Shown in pieces: positions 38,838 through 52,259 of a DNA stretch of 64,000 nucleotides; position 1 is the first letter of the stretch, and each line of letters opens with the position of its first letter. This stretch comes from Mycteria americana. Its lineage: Eukaryota > Chordata > Aves > Ciconiiformes > Ciconiidae. Below the pieces are notes generated by a model, which did not search any database, was not told where the DNA came from, and saw only the letters and a program-made list of their open reading frames with translations. The stretch covers positions 37,728,501-37,792,500 of the forward strand of contig NC_134373.1 in the NCBI RefSeq assembly GCF_035582795.1, written 5' to 3'. A program made the translations under genes and the position numbers.

Positions 38838-38900
38838 TCTTACAGGCCAGATCCTCAGCTTGTATATATTGGAATAGCTTCACTGAGTCTAGTAGCGATA
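38838..38900 (+). repeat. Ancient sauropsid repeat (relative of the 12.47 kb copy)
   Basis: 'ggccagatcctcagcttgtatatattggaatagcttcactgagtc' matches the pattern 'ggccagatcctcagctggtgtaaatcggcatagctccattgaagtc', in the opposite orientation to the copy at 12.47 kb. Confidence 0.55.
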
Positions 38901-38904
38901 AAGC

Positions 38905-41365
38905 ATAGATTTTATTTTCGGTCTTTGGATCTCTTGAGAAAAACCACCTGGAACTCAAAGTGCTAAATGTGGTGTGATAGGTACCTAGCAGCTGGAAATA
39001 GTGAGAAGCTACAGTCTGGCATATGCTCCTGGACAAAAGGAAATAAGCACTGTTCTGAATTCACCTTAATAACGATATACAATGAAACACTGATGAACAT
39101 AAAAGAGAAATGGTTTTCTTCCTTTTGTGATACTCTAATTTAATCTGTTATAAAGTTGATATTTCTTTTTATTCCACTGATGAGATTCCTTAATTTTTCT
39201 GCAGCTAACCTCAGATTTTTCGGAGAAGCTAAGGAAGGAACAGGTTGGCAGAAGAACAATACTTTATGGAACAAGTCAAATGAAGTAGCTGATATTTTTG
39301 TGCATTCTGAAAATGATGTTTAATGATTTAGGGATGCTTAGTCAGAGGACGTTTTCTGTCCCTCTAGGCTTTTCAAGCACTTCATTCCTTTAAAGGAAGT
39401 CTGTGGAAATACTTCCCATGAGAACATGAATATTCAGGAAAAATAGGGAACCATTTGTGCTGATACATATTTTTTACTCTGTTGTTTCTGGCAGAGGTGC
39501 CTGTTCCTCAAATATACTAAGCAGCCAGATATACAATGGCAAGCATTTCTACAGTGATGTAATAAAAAATTCTGTTTACAGTAGTATATGCAGAGGCTCG
39601 GCACAGTAAGAACACAGAAGAGCCACTGCAGGAATAAACCAGCCTTATTACTTCATGCACAGCTAGAAAGAACCCAATCTGGATGACTTTTCATGGAAAC
39701 AAAATTGTTCTTTTCTTCCAATGACAAGAATCGCTTTCATAGACACAGTTCTTAATACAGTGAAATCTGCTGTGTGTCCTTTGTAAATGTGTTTACAACT
39801 ATCACTTTAGGTTAAGTCTTCTCTGGTTTTTGCCTTGATTTCTGACTAACATATTTATGTGTGTGTATTGTGAATGTCGCTCAATCTATTCCTGCAGAAT
39901 GAGACTGGGTAAAAGAGTTCCCACTCAAATAATTTTTTTAAATTAAAAGTCAATCCTCATTTCCTTTTTTCAGTGTCTTTTCTAAGAACTGTTCTAGTTT
40001 ACGTAAGCAATACAAAAAACTTGGCCTAGGTGAAGTGAGTGCTATGACAACTGGGTCTCAACTCAAATCCTCAATCTGAACCAGGCAGAGAAGGAACTCA
40101 AATCAGCTTTCTTCCCTCACTGTGTGACAGAGCCACCATGCCATGGAGTGGAGAGATTCTCTCTCTCTCTGTGTTTGACATTTCTGGCGGGATTTCAGGG
40201 AAACCTTTGTTGACCAAGAACAACTGAAACCGCCCTTCTCAAAGGAGAAGTTTCAGCATTTCCTCAAAACAGTTTTGTCAACGGAATAAAATACCATGAC
40301 CAGCAGACTTGTACCATTTTCTAAAACAGCCAAGAGGCTTCAGGACTATGAAATTCATTTTCAAAACTTTATACCCTTAGAAGCCTTAATCTCACTTCAT
40401 TTCCTTGAGGGTGAGAACAGTCAGCATGGATTTACCACAGGTCAGATGAAGATTATAGAAAGCCAAAGGCATAGTGGAGCATGTAACAGCAGTATAACCC
40501 TGGCAGCATTAGGAACATAGTGCTTTCTGAGCCTTGGCAGAGGTGACTGACTCCAGTACAGGAGCTCTTAAATCAGCACACACATTTATTGAAAATGCAT
40601 CTACGAAGAATTCAGTTCTAATGAAGCAAGTAAAAGGAACTTAAATTGCTTAGTATATGCCTTTAGAAAATCTTATTCATCTTAATATATTGGAACTGCT
40701 ACAATTAATAGTGTGTTTGAATTTCCCTTACAGTTTCTATTACAGGAGGTTTATAATTCAGGCATAAAAATCTTACTCTGGGCTGAAACTTGTTATTTAA
40801 TGTCTTAGCTCATTTCATGCAGCTTTTCTGCACAACCCAGCTCACCTCCCGCCCCCAAACAGTAACAGAACCTGCTACGTCAGGTTCCTTAACCTGCTAA
40901 GGGGTCAGCAAGCTCTTCTTGCTGTCTGGTGTAAAGTTTGCAAGAGTATATTTTTAAAAGAAACACTAGGTCTGTCCAAGAGCACATGGGGCAAGAGCTC
41001 AGGAAGTAGCTCTTCTAACTAAAACTTTAAATACAATCAGAGAATGTTCCTAGCAATTTACGGACTTCTTATTCGCCTATCACCAATATAAGGAATTGGA
41101 ATCATCCTGTCACCTTGAATAAGGATCCTATTGGCATACAGGTTTTTGAGAGGGAATGGTCTTATACTGGAGACAGAACGAACAAGCATAGCACATCCAT
41201 TGAAAATGAGACTGAGAACAGAGAAGCAAGAACAGACCAAGAGCTGGGAACAGCCAGCCACCTAGATGGCCGAAGAGATAACCAATGGCCATATTCAAAA
41301 AACTATTCATGGACAGGTCAAAGAAATGAGCCAGAAAGAGAATGGAAGAAGAACCATATCTGGAT
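38905..41365. other. Non-coding stretch
   Basis: No gene or repeat family was recognised. A plus-strand frame of 74 codons at 40.30-40.52 kb is unremarkable. Confidence 0.4.
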
Positions 41366-41369
41366 GAGA

Positions 41370-41387
41370 CTTTTACCATGGTAAAAG
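41370..41387. repeat. Perfect 18-bp palindrome
   Basis: CTTTTACCATGGTAAAAG is identical to its reverse complement with no spacer. It could be a dimeric protein-binding site or chance. Confidence 0.9.
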
Positions 41388-41389
41388 AA

Positions 41390-42195
41390 GTGATGACATT
41401 GGGATTCTTTCCAGATTGGTCATTACTGTTCATTCTGACTCAAGTCGTGACTCCGCAAACTCTAATACCAGATCTGTACAGTATCATATCACTTTGCCAT
41501 ATAAATCTGTTGAATTATCCAGACCAATGATAATGTTTATGATGGTTTTCTAGTACGACGTGAAGACAGACAGCATTTTAACTAGCAAATGCAGTTTATG
41601 CAAGATGGTGGTTTGCAGCTAGAACACAAGACTTTTTTCTGATCTGGCATTAGGAGTTCAAAATCCTAATTTATGACACTATCAAATCATCATCCCAAGG
41701 GAAAGATGTTGTGTTACATACCATCACAACTCCACTACACATTTTCTTTCCCTTAAGGCATTACAGGCTTTCTACCCTCTCACTTAAATAACAATTTCTT
41801 TGAATATTTTTGATAATTTGCTTAATTCTATATGTGTCCATTTCTTGAACTCTCTTCTAATTTTTGAAAATTCAAAAGAAATAGAACTAAGATCTGCATT
41901 TTTTTATTTTCTCCTAAACACTGCCAAGGTATGACCTACTATTTTGCAATAAAGTTGCATGAAACTGCTAAACGTGACTTAATGCGTCACTTATCCTACT
42001 GTCTGTGCAAAACCACAAGGATAGTGACTTTAAAAATAAAAGTAAGTTACTGAAAAATAAGGAATAATAGGGAAGGGTTATGATGGGACCCTGCATGGGC
42101 CAGTGCTTTTAAACAAATCTATTTAGACTTTCTTATTAAAGCTAGTCTGAATGGGCTGTGGTGCTCTGGGATGGGATAGGCTCATGTAAGCTGAA
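41390..42195. other. Non-coding stretch
   Basis: Nothing recognised beyond AT-rich DNA. Confidence 0.4.
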
Positions 42196-42201
42196 CTGGA
42201 A

Positions 42202-42266
42202 TCAGGCAATGATGTATCTCATTGCCTGATAGTACTCATCAGGCAATGATCTATCTCATTGCCTCA
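42202..42266. repeat. Two tandem hairpins, 37-bp period
   Basis: Copy 1 pairs 42202-42212 ('tcaggcaatga') with 42219-42229, 11 of 11, around the loop tgtatc. Copy 2, at 42239-42266, repeats the same arms with one mismatch and the loop tctatc. The spacer 'tagtactca' is also repeated. A hairpin has therefore been duplicated head to tail. Confidence 0.9.
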
Positions 42267-42499
42267 TAGTACTCAGAATCTGTGGAAAAAGATGATGCTC
42301 AACATTGACTAGAGTAGGGGGAAAAATAGGGTGGTAGGAAAGATATAGAATAGAACAGGCGCCTATAGACTGGAACTGGACGTTACATAAGCGTCCTTAG
42401 TTTGTCATTTCATATCTTGTGAATGCCTGATTTTGCTCTGCTGAAGTTGTTTTTATGTAGCTCTGTGTGGGGATGTGGGGATGTCACCTGTGGAACAGT

Positions 42500-42695
42500 G
42501 GGCTCCATCAGTTACAGTGGAACTGGCAGTAAAGATCTCTGGTTTCTATTCCCAGCCTTGCCACTGACAGTACCACTCAGCATGAAAGTCAGTTTCCTTC
42601 TCTGTTCTTCAGCTTCCCCATTTATAAAACATGAATATAGTTATTCACGTACTTCACGAAAAGTCTTTGTGAGTCAGTTAATCAAAGTGCTTAAC
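42500..42695 (+). repeat. MIR-like SINE fossil, sense
   Basis: Reads 'ggtttctattcccagccttgccactgac...agtcagtttccttctctgttcttcagcttccccatttataaaacatgaatatagt...acttcacg...gagtcagttaatcaaagtgctt'. It follows the MIR/CORE-SINE body ('tctgccacttac...cctctctgtgcctcagtttccccatctgtaaaatg...taaagcgctt') over most of its length. Confidence 0.8.
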
Positions 42696-42699
42696 TGAA

Positions 42700-45090
42700 A
42701 AATAATATATATGAACCTTCCTCAAGGAAAAGAAAATAAAACCTGAAGTTAGCATAGTTCCTGACAAAAGGAATCACCAAGAAGAAAATGAATTGTAAAA
42801 TGGTCATTTTTAAGAACTTTACCAAACTGTAAAGGCTATCACCCATGACAGCATGCTAGAACAGAGTTCATATGAAAGTACAACCCTACAAATGATCATA
42901 GATGAGTACTGAATAGGCAGCCACCAACGAAGTTATGTTTATATGGAATCATTCGATCAGAAACCACTGTGTTCTTTTCCAGTTTTATGCACATCATGTC
43001 AGAGCATGATGAGATTCTATCAGTTCTTGTGCACTGATGCAGATTTCTCATAAACAGGAAAAACTCCCAGGTTAAATCCACATATTTTAAGTCAGAGGTT
43101 CATAGAGTTTTTCATTAGCCTTAAAACTAACCTGTTGTGTAGGGTCTTACACATATTCTCTCTTCTCGCGAGAGAGACAATAACCTCCCACCTGTACTCT
43201 ATTGTTTTTCTAATGAGATCCACTGAGCCTGGATTCCAGCTTCAGACCATATGGGCTATCATCTTCAGCCTGGAGTTCCCATTAAATCATGGATGCTTCC
43301 TCACTTCGCTCTACATCGACATTTTAATTTTGAAGAAAGAACTAGTATAAAAGAATACACAAAATTCAACTAATGAGGTACTCCAACACCTGGTTTGGAT
43401 TAATATAGTTGTTTTGGTAGTATGTACTTGGATCAGAGTTGGATGGTGTATTTCTGATATTCGAAGAGAGAGAAAAAAACCAACTGAACTAGAAAGGTTT
43501 ATAAATTCTCAGATAAAATGATATATGATTCATTTGAAGGCATCTCTCTACAGCTCAGAAGCTGTCCTCTACTGTGACAGATTGAAAAACTCCAGTACAA
43601 TTTGTCTTTTCAAGCTGTCCCCGAAAGAAGATTCTGGGGGAAGTTTTTCAAGTGCAGAAACATGTGCTGTCTTCTTAGCTTTTAGTTTATATCTAAGCCA
43701 CTGAACTGAGAACATTTTATATCCTGTCAGTTTTAATGTTTGTCAGTCTACTTTTATAATTGTGTCACTTGTGAGATTTTGTTAGAACAGAGACTGGGGT
43801 TTGTGAAAAAGTGAGGTGTGAAAGTAACACAGTAATTCACAGAGAGCTATGTTTTCATAAACATTCAAAACCAGAAGACTTGCAAATTCTCTGGTTCTCC
43901 TAGACAGCTTTGTAAACTCAGGCTTTGTCCTGTCTCTCATGTGGAAAGTGGAATCAGTTCCTTATTCCAGAGCAGTGAATTCTGCCTGCTCCTCACTATC
44001 AAGGCACATTTTTTTCATTATTGTGGCACATGCTCCTTGATTCCCTTGGCCAAATACTCATTTATTTGCCAAAATACCGAACAGAACCAAAGTTATTTGT
44101 GATTTCAAGTCAAATTTTGTCTAGGTATGTCTAAAAACATGGCCGGTAATGAGAGAAGTCAACATGTTTTGGAATAGTAGAAACATTCTGTCTCTATGTT
44201 ATACAATTGTTTAGTTTTGGCTTTTCATTAGGAAACATTTTAGAAGTCACTTTAAAATAAAAGAAAAAAAATAGAAAACAATGAAATCATGTAACTTGAT
44301 TTCCAAAAAAAGTGAAACATTTCTATGGTGGGTCAAGCTGATGGCTCACCTGAGATTTACTCAGCTGTTTTGGGAGGCAGTTTTCTTGGAAGGTAGGGTA
44401 TTTCTGTGCCAGATGTTAAAAAATTCAGGCAACAATATACCATCTTGTGAGGAATTTTTTTTCATAGCCAGTCCACTGGTCTCGCAATGCTGAAGTTCTC
44501 TTCTCATGGTCACATATCAGTTGCTTATCAGTGTTGCTGGAATAAGATTGCAGCTCTGCCAGTCAGCCAGAACCCAAGTTGTTACTGGTCTTATAGCAGA
44601 GGGGCAAAAACAGCAGTCAGCTTTTTCTGGATAATAAATGTGCATATGGAGAACCTTGGAGACAATCTGGTCACACAACTTGTGTTCTTTCTTGGTAGTC
44701 TCTATATGTGCTTGCATGTGCTTCAACTTCCATTTCCTTTAGGGAACAAACACTGGGATACTTTCTTTGCCCACACTACTCTCAGTAATATTTTAGGCTA
44801 AGCATTTGACTTCCTGCCTTTTGTCTGTTTTCTCTACATTGAACTGCAATGTCTGGTTTCTCAGATAGCGTCTGCCTATTCTGCTTCCCAGTTCCTTTAC
44901 CTTGAACTTTTGTATTTGTTCTGCACTAATGGGTATTAATATTTTGATCCTTTTCACTCTACAGCCTCATTCTGTCTCAGGTCACAGTTCTCATCACACA
45001 CTTATTACCTATTCCAGTATTTCAGGAGTTATTCCTAGTAACAGTGTCAATCATTTTATGTCCTTGCTTCCCAATGGGAAAGTACAGAAA
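42700..45090. other. Non-coding stretch
   Basis: Only chance-sized frames (up to 104 codons at 44.49-44.80 kb). A short A-rich run lies near 44.26 kb. Confidence 0.35.
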
Positions 45091-45106
45091 CAAAACAATA
45101 AAAAAT

Positions 45107-45205
45107 AAGAAAAGGAAAAAAGAAAAAAAAGAAGAAAGAAAAAAGAAGAAAGAAAAAAGAAGAAAGAAAAAAGAAGAAAGAAAAAAGAAGAAAGAAAAAA
45201 GAAAA
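45107..45205. repeat. 99-base pure polypurine tract with 14-bp units
   Basis: No pyrimidine occurs on the plus strand for 99 bases. The core 45131-45200 is five perfect copies of gaagaaagaaaaaa. Uninterrupted purine tracts of this length can form triplex (H-DNA). The Lys/Glu-rich frame read through it is an artefact of the repeat. Confidence 0.95.
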
Positions 45206-45209
45206 CCCC

Positions 45210-48200
45210 AATTTTATCTTAATTTTTTCATCATCGTTTTCATGGTGAGGTCAGTCGATGGTAAGATTTAATTCTTGTTTCTGATATCATGCAAATTCTT
45301 TTTGGTCTGGATATCCAGGTGACCAGATGGCCTGTCTGTAGGTGTTGCATTTTTGTCTTGTTAATTGCATTTCCTGCCATGTTGTGGGTGTCATGGATCT
45401 GCTCAATGACATCAAATTTCATCTAGGGAGTGCTGAATAGGAACAGCTCAAGCTTTACAATCAAATTGTTCTTTATCTACTACTTACAGAAATCCTAGAA
45501 CTGTGGCAATTGTCTGGGTCATGCACATAGATTTGTGCTGTTTCATCTACACTCCTCTCTTGCAACTTGTACTTCTCCAATTTATTACTTGCATGAAAGT
45601 CTCCTTATAACATATGAATTGGAAAAGCTTCAAATGCTGCAGGTTTTCAGCCATTATTGCTGCTCAAGTTAAGCCTTATCTTCATGGCTAGCACTAACGC
45701 CATTCTTAATTTGCTTTCTTTCAAGTAAGACACAATGGTCAGCAATGTTTGGCCTATATCAATGGTTGGCCTTCACTACCTAAAACTGTTCTTTGTCTAC
45801 ACGTGCATACATGTATAGTACACCTGGTGAAAAAGTCTTGTCATTAGCTTTAGGATTTTTTTAGGCTTTCTGCTTTCTCAGACACATCTATGGAAGTTAT
45901 TTCCATAGACAAAGATTTATTTTCCCTCACTTTCTATGCAACTGTTCTGACAAAGGTATCATACCAACACAAAATTTCCCCCACTTTTCTAGGCTTTGAG
46001 TTAGCCTGTAACTACAAGGTATTAATGTGTGAAAGGTCTTTTCCTTGCATAAAATCTTTGAAATAAAAACTGATGTACTTATTAGCAATACATGATTTTG
46101 GTGAAGTGTCACTAGGCTTGACATGAGAATTATCTAATGAAATTCTGTACCCTGTGTTCTGCAGGTTAATCCTATTTATTTCTTCTTTTCTTAGCTTGGA
46201 TAGACAAGTTCTTTTCTCAGGACCAGAAATACCACTTTGTAAAGCATCTACTTTTATAGGTTTCTTTATATTAATCAAAATGTTCTCTTTTAATTGTAGA
46301 TGGGAGGTTTTCCTCCAGTGTGTTGAGCTTTTTATTTTGTGGTTTTTTTCCCCTGTTGATGCAAACTAACTACCTGCATACAGGTGTCCAAAAGAGGTTT
46401 CAGAGAAGCCACACTGATGACAGTATGTAGAAAAAAATAATCTCAGTAATGGCTGATGAAGCTTTGTCAACAAAGACTGATCAAAGTACTAAAACTAAAT
46501 CGTTCTCTGTCCAGATGTTAAGGAATTCATAGACTCCTTCACAGAGCACTGGATGAAAAATTAGAACAGATTTCCAGAACAACAGAATACCAAAGCTACA
46601 AATCAAACGTATTTCAAAGGCACTTTGATTACTGAACTATAGAGTTATGTATTGTGCCAATTGATCTCTGCTTCTTTCTTGCCAGGTATTGTTTCTTGCC
46701 TCTCAAAATAAACTGACTGTATTCAGCAGTGACCTTAAAATTATCATTAGGGAGATATGACTCAGAGAACCTTGGATAGCCTCAAGCTATTCTATGTTTA
46801 TGAGATCACGGCTTCCTTTGAATCTCTTCATTTGGAGGAGATGCTGCTGTCGTCTTCTGTTACCTTAAAACTTGCAGGACCAAACAGATGTTTTAAATCT
46901 GATCTTTGACTGTGTTCTTAGAAGACATTTTGTAGAGTTTCAGCCATGATTGCCAATGACTTTGAGATAACACACTTCATCTTCATGTTTTTGTTGGCAC
47001 TTAAAGAAAATTCAAGGTAGTTATCCAGGATGAACATATTTAGCTTTTTTTCTTTTTAATTAACTACCTTATACACTTGTAAAAACACCTTGAAATGCTA
47101 AAATTCAAAGGACATATAACATTCCAGTTCTTAATTATGCAACAACTGAAGTGCAAGATATCTGCCTGGTTTGGTAGCTATCTGGTCTTTATCAGCAGGA
47201 CTCGCTAGGGAACTGTTATTTACATGTTCTGAATTTAAATACAATATGTTGCAATTGTTACACGGTGAATTCCTGCTTTTTGGATATGACCATTACTGAA
47301 CCAGCTTCTATGGATAATTCTGTTGAAATCAACAGAGATACTCAGGCATAAAAGAGCCACATGAAAAGATCAGATTCTAAACTTCAAGTATTTGATGTAA
47401 AGTAGTCAAAGCATAAAACAAGAAAGAGTCAAAAGAAATTAAGCAATTCAACTTTGAGTTGCAAGAAAATTGGGCTTTTAATATATGTATGGAAAAACTA
47501 TGGAAAATTCTTTTTTAATGAATAGATACAGAATGAAACCCGCATGCAAATATGCTGTATCATGATGTATAATTACTGAAAAACTCACACCTTTCCAAAT
47601 CAATGGTGTCAAGAGACTGTTTTTAAAAAAAGAAGCTATTTTCACCTTTTGATAAAAGTGGGATTTTGACCTTGTCTAAGCGTAATGTGCATGAGAGTTT
47701 ACTGTATAATTTTCTTCACCAATTAGCATTTGTGTTATGTAAATTTGGTAAAGCAGTTGAAAGCTAAAATCTCAAATGAAGTTTGCATCCAATCACACTA
47801 TTGCAAAATGATTCTAACACTGTTTTATCACTATATATTTCTTATGCCAGAGAAAATCTGACTCAGAAGACCATTATCAGCCTTAATCTACCTTTTCCTG
47901 ACCAGCAGTTTTAAGCTATCTACACAGGCAGAATATCTCCATCACTGAGTGATACACTCTAGTCATACTACATTATTTATCTGAGCTTTTGCTCTAGGAA
48001 TAGGATACTTCCATGCTGGTCTCTCAAATCCCAGAGCAAAAGGAAGCTACTCAGCTTATGAATCATAATACGTCTTGAGACACAAAATGCTTGCCAGCAA
48101 GGAGAAATGAACTAGATGAAAACATCAACAGTGCAAAATCTGTGCTAATGAGAACTACAGTACTTAAAGCACACACTGATATGTAAAAAGGTGTTAAATC

Positions 48201-51150
48201 TGAATAGATGTCAAAAGAAATAAAAATAGATAAGAAACCCCTGTATTGTCTTAAAATGAAAAAGTTGGCTATGTCAAAACTTCAAATATAAAGCATAACT
48301 CATCATGGGGCTGTCCTGTGTTCTCAGCTTGGTATTTAGCATTTGTATTGGTATCCTTCCAATAATCCTGAATGGTGTTTGATTTTTTTTTTCTGGTATT
48401 CAGAATATGCTATATATCCTTACTTCTATTCATAATGAACAGTGAATCACTTATTATATAAATCTCCAATATTTCCTGGAGATGAAATTCAGTGAGCCCA
48501 TCTCTTTTCAGCAACTCAGGCACCATTCTGCTTAGAAGATTTTCCCATAGAAACTCATACTTATTGCACAGGTTACGTTACTTTGACTATTATTATTCAC
48601 ATATATTATTATATACATATATATGTAAGTATTGCTTATTATCTAGTGTACATGGTCCAGTACACTTTTAAATTAACTTCATTAATTTAAATGAGGACAG
48701 CTGCACCCTTACATCTTATCTACTTAAACTTTATAAAGACCAGATCAATTATAGCTAATGGTGGTGAATAAAGTTGTGTACATTATGATTTTGGGGGGAT
48801 AGTGAAATTGAAAAATTAGAAAAAACAGCCAGTAGAATGCTTACATTTCTCAGGTATAAAACATCAAAACATGAGCTTTCAATTTAAAAATTACATATTT
48901 CTCCCCAAATCCATTTTTTAATATGTATTATTTCCTACAAAAATTTGCACAATAGGAAAAAAAAGGCAAATAAGAAAATTACAAGAATGTTCTTCTAGAA
49001 AACATGTAGACTTGAACAAAATAGGCAATTGCATGTGTACTTCATAAATCCATGTATAAATTATATCAATTGTGCAAAAATCAGTAAATATCCCATTACC
49101 TGTCCTGTACATTTGGCAGGTGTAAAAACAGGCATTTACTGAAACGGCAGTGCTGGTTTATTTTAGTCATTATTAAAAGTTATACATTTAGTGCTCCATA
49201 CTAAAAATGTTAAGTTTGCAAAGAATGACAGAAGACCTCAGCCCTATAAAATGTTAAGTTAGAAGGAATATTGGGCTTTTACTATGCGTAGAGACAACTA
49301 AGCCGAGTCCTATCATGAAACTCAAGAGAATTTGGGGAATATTGATATTGAAAATTACTCTTGTGAGTAGTATAATTAAGGATTTTGTTTATCAGCTAGG
49401 AAGCAGGAGGCCATTTCAAGAGGCAACACCACAGAATTCTTGAAAACAAAAAGGGTAATAAAGTTCAAAACAACTTGTCTTCCTTACATTCTGAATTGAG
49501 ATGTGGTTTTTCCCCTCTAAATGTGCCTTAGCAACATGATCTTCATTCAGTGAAGAATCTGTGATTCTTCTGTGAATCTATTTGTATTCTCTCTGAGCCA
49601 ACTGAATTATGTTCAGATGCTAGTTTTATCTGAATTTATAAATGATGATGTTTGGGGCCCACATAAAATTCAGAACTTCATGCTTGTTCTTCCTTCTATG
49701 AAAGTGACTTTTAAAGGCATTTTAAAAGTTAGTTGGTATTGAAACAAGGAAAAGACTATGCATTTGTCTTCATTATCAAATTTATGAGTATAAGCCACAA
49801 AGCAAAATTTGCTCTTTATCGTTGCTTTCTGGTATAAAAAGAAGTTTCCACACTCTCTGAAAGAAAAACTGTGTAGAAGGGTATGCCCCTTTGTGTCTCA
49901 TTGCTTTTTGGAGAGCAGAAGGGAGTAGAGGAGGAAAGATTCGGCACTACATTTAAAAATATAGGGTTTGATTTTACTTTTCTTTGGGAGAGGAGAGGAA
50001 TGCTGATTTGTAAAGAACTTAAAAGAGGCTTTCTCATCCTTTAGCAAGATCTGAAAAGAATCTATTAAATGCACCAAAAAAACCCATCTTTCCCACTAGA
50101 GACTGTTATAAAAATTTTACCGCATCCAGGAATGTATGTAGTTTCCAAGTTACAGCCTGGGAAACTATATTTCTAAAGAAATCAGAACAAAGCACAATGG
50201 CTGTTGTAGTTCTCATTTTTAATTGTACACACAACCAGCAGTACTGATTCCTCTATTTCGACTGCCTATCACTTCTCATTATGAAAAAAGTCTCATTGTA
50301 CGCATGCACACAGGGGGGAAAGAGTTGTTTAATTTGAAAGACCTGTAAACATGTCGTGGTTGCAGCAGGAAACATGAACTTGGAAGCAGTAGTAGCTATC
50401 AGGTATGTGTCTTATTGAGCATATCGAGTAATACCACTGGTTTGCCATCTTATTTGTGATCCTCAGTGACACTGCAATGGCAGTGAAGAGAGAGTAAAGT
50501 AGAAAGAGCCTGGGACACAGCACACAGTCATACAGTCATAGATGTGGAGTTCTAGCAAATATGAATGAATTCAACAACTTATACGTGCATGAAGGAAAAA
50601 TAAGGAAAAAAAAAAGGAAGATTTGTAGAGGTGGATGACTGAAAGGAATCTGGGAATTTTTTGGACAAGAAACTGGTGATAATGTGTTAGAGAACACTGA
50701 GGAGAAACTAATGGAAGATGGTCAGCAATTTGCAGCAGGCCATTCTGCAGAAAAATTACTGTCATGTAGTGCTGCAACCAGCCTCCAGTGAGTTTTATGC
50801 CATTACCCATTAAAGAAATATCCATAGGAAGAGAGGATATCTGCTTTGAAGTCCTTACTACCTATTTTAAGATGTAACAGTGAATAAAGCAAACACAGAA
50901 AGAGAACCTGAGGGAAAGGAACAGGACAATACAAAGCAAATTCTATTTAGTAATTATTTTTTAACGCTATTAAGATATAAGCTTCCCTTGAACTAAAATG
51001 TGTTGCAAAGCTGACTAAAACTGGGTGGGAAACGTTTGCCTTTCTTGTGAAAGTTAGAAAACTCAAATGTTTTCACATTTCACATTTTGGATGAAAATCT
51101 TTTAAGTGTTTATTTATTTGTTTTGAATGAAAGAAGAAAAGGAAGCTCAC
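45210..51150. other. Long AT-rich gene-poor stretch
   Basis: Nearly 6 kb with no frame above 88 codons, no CpG cluster and no named repeat. AT microsatellite-like DNA lies at about 48.59-48.63 kb. A weak 'ttgaaatcaacagagatactc' resemblance to a sauropsid repeat lies at about 47.32 kb. Confidence 0.45.
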
Positions 51151-51154
51151 ACAG

Positions 51155-51345
51155 AGCAGCTGCTGAGCTCAGGCAAACATTGGAAGTCCCAAGTTCAAGT
51201 CTCTGCTAAAATTAATGTTTGTTTATACAAAGTATAAACAGGAAAGAACAGGGAAGATTCCTATTGCATATCAGCCAGTAGCTTGGTGGTTAAGGTTTTA
51301 TCTGTGATGTGAAAGACAAGAGATCAAAACTCTCACTGAATCAGG
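51155..51345 (+). repeat. Twin tRNA-like SINE heads (MIR-type)
   Basis: The second unit (51280-51345) reads 'tagcttggtggttaagg...gatgtgaaagacaagagatcaaaactct', with an A-box-like start and a B box GATCAAAAC (51322-51330) about 40 bases apart. The first unit (51160-51210) has 'gctgagctcaggcaaac...cccaagttcaagtctctgc' with a B box GTTCAAGTC. Both follow the tRNA-derived 5' end of MIR-type SINEs. Neither folds into an intact tRNA gene by eye. Confidence 0.5.
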
Positions 51346-51349
51346 AAAA

Positions 51350-52255
51350 ACAGAGACTGGAATCTGACTCACCTAACACTGGTAGGCTCTTTGCTACAGA
51401 CACTGGAATGCTGTTTATTCATACAATCTCACCTTCCTCCCTCAGAAGAAATTGCATCTTTGCTAAAACCTTTCTGCCAAAACTAGCATATATTTTACAG
51501 TGAAGATTGCTGGTTTCAAAACATTGACCTTTTCAAGTGAAGACCCATTCTGTTGAAACATTACTGAATAATTTTAGAACTGTATCACTAACTTGTACGA
51601 AATGAGTTGTTTGTTGCAGCTTAACAGGTTATATTATTTACCTTTTCAGGAAGAAAACCTAGAAGGAAAATATAAAAAGAAGTTAAGGTGGAAAAGTCAA
51701 TCTAAATTGGGTATTGCCTTAATACCCTGGACTTTCAAATTCCAAAAAGCAATTCAAATTCCAAAGCCACTATATTATAAAAAGACTAAAAGCTTCCCTG
51801 CTGAAATTTTATACACTTTTAAAACTGTCCATAAAATTGTGACTCATATCAGCTACATCAGGCTTTGCATTTACTTAATGCAAAATCACCCATACATCTT
51901 GGCAGTACATTTGCAATGTTATCTGCTTGCTCTTTCAAAAGTAAATAGGGTAGAATAAAATAAGATATTACGGATTTATCATGATTCCTCCAGAAAGTGC
52001 TCTCATTTGGACAACAGACAGGAAAGGAAAACAGAAAGCATGTGACACTAACACTATCTTGGGTTGTTTGCCATTGATTTTTCTAGCGTAAGTTAATAAA
52101 AACAATTAACTGGATTTTTAAAAATCAATGAAATTTATATTCTTGTCTTGAATTTCTTTCAAAAAGCTTATTTTAGTGATATGAACCTGTTGTGAATCTT
52201 GAAAACATATTGCAGCAATGTGCTTACGTGCATGTGTATGTGGGTATAATGCTTC
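51350..52255. other. Non-coding stretch with one longer open frame
   Basis: A plus-strand frame of 121 codons (51593-51958, Lys/Ile/Leu-rich) contains a good acceptor-like site, 'atttaccttttcag', ending at 51649. No donor or family supports an exon, and the composition is typical of AT-rich chance frames. Confidence 0.3.
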
Positions 52256-52259
52256 CTTT

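Noticed and set aside
45044-45271. Lys/Glu-rich open frame resembling a charged coiled coil
   Set aside because: It is the translation of the polypurine microsatellite.
51280-51345. Possible tRNA gene
   Set aside because: A and B boxes are present, but the arms do not pair into a cloverleaf. It fits a SINE head better.
51593-51958. 121-codon plus-strand frame with an acceptor-like site at 51649
   Set aside because: No donor, no recognised motif, and composition typical of AT-rich chance frames.
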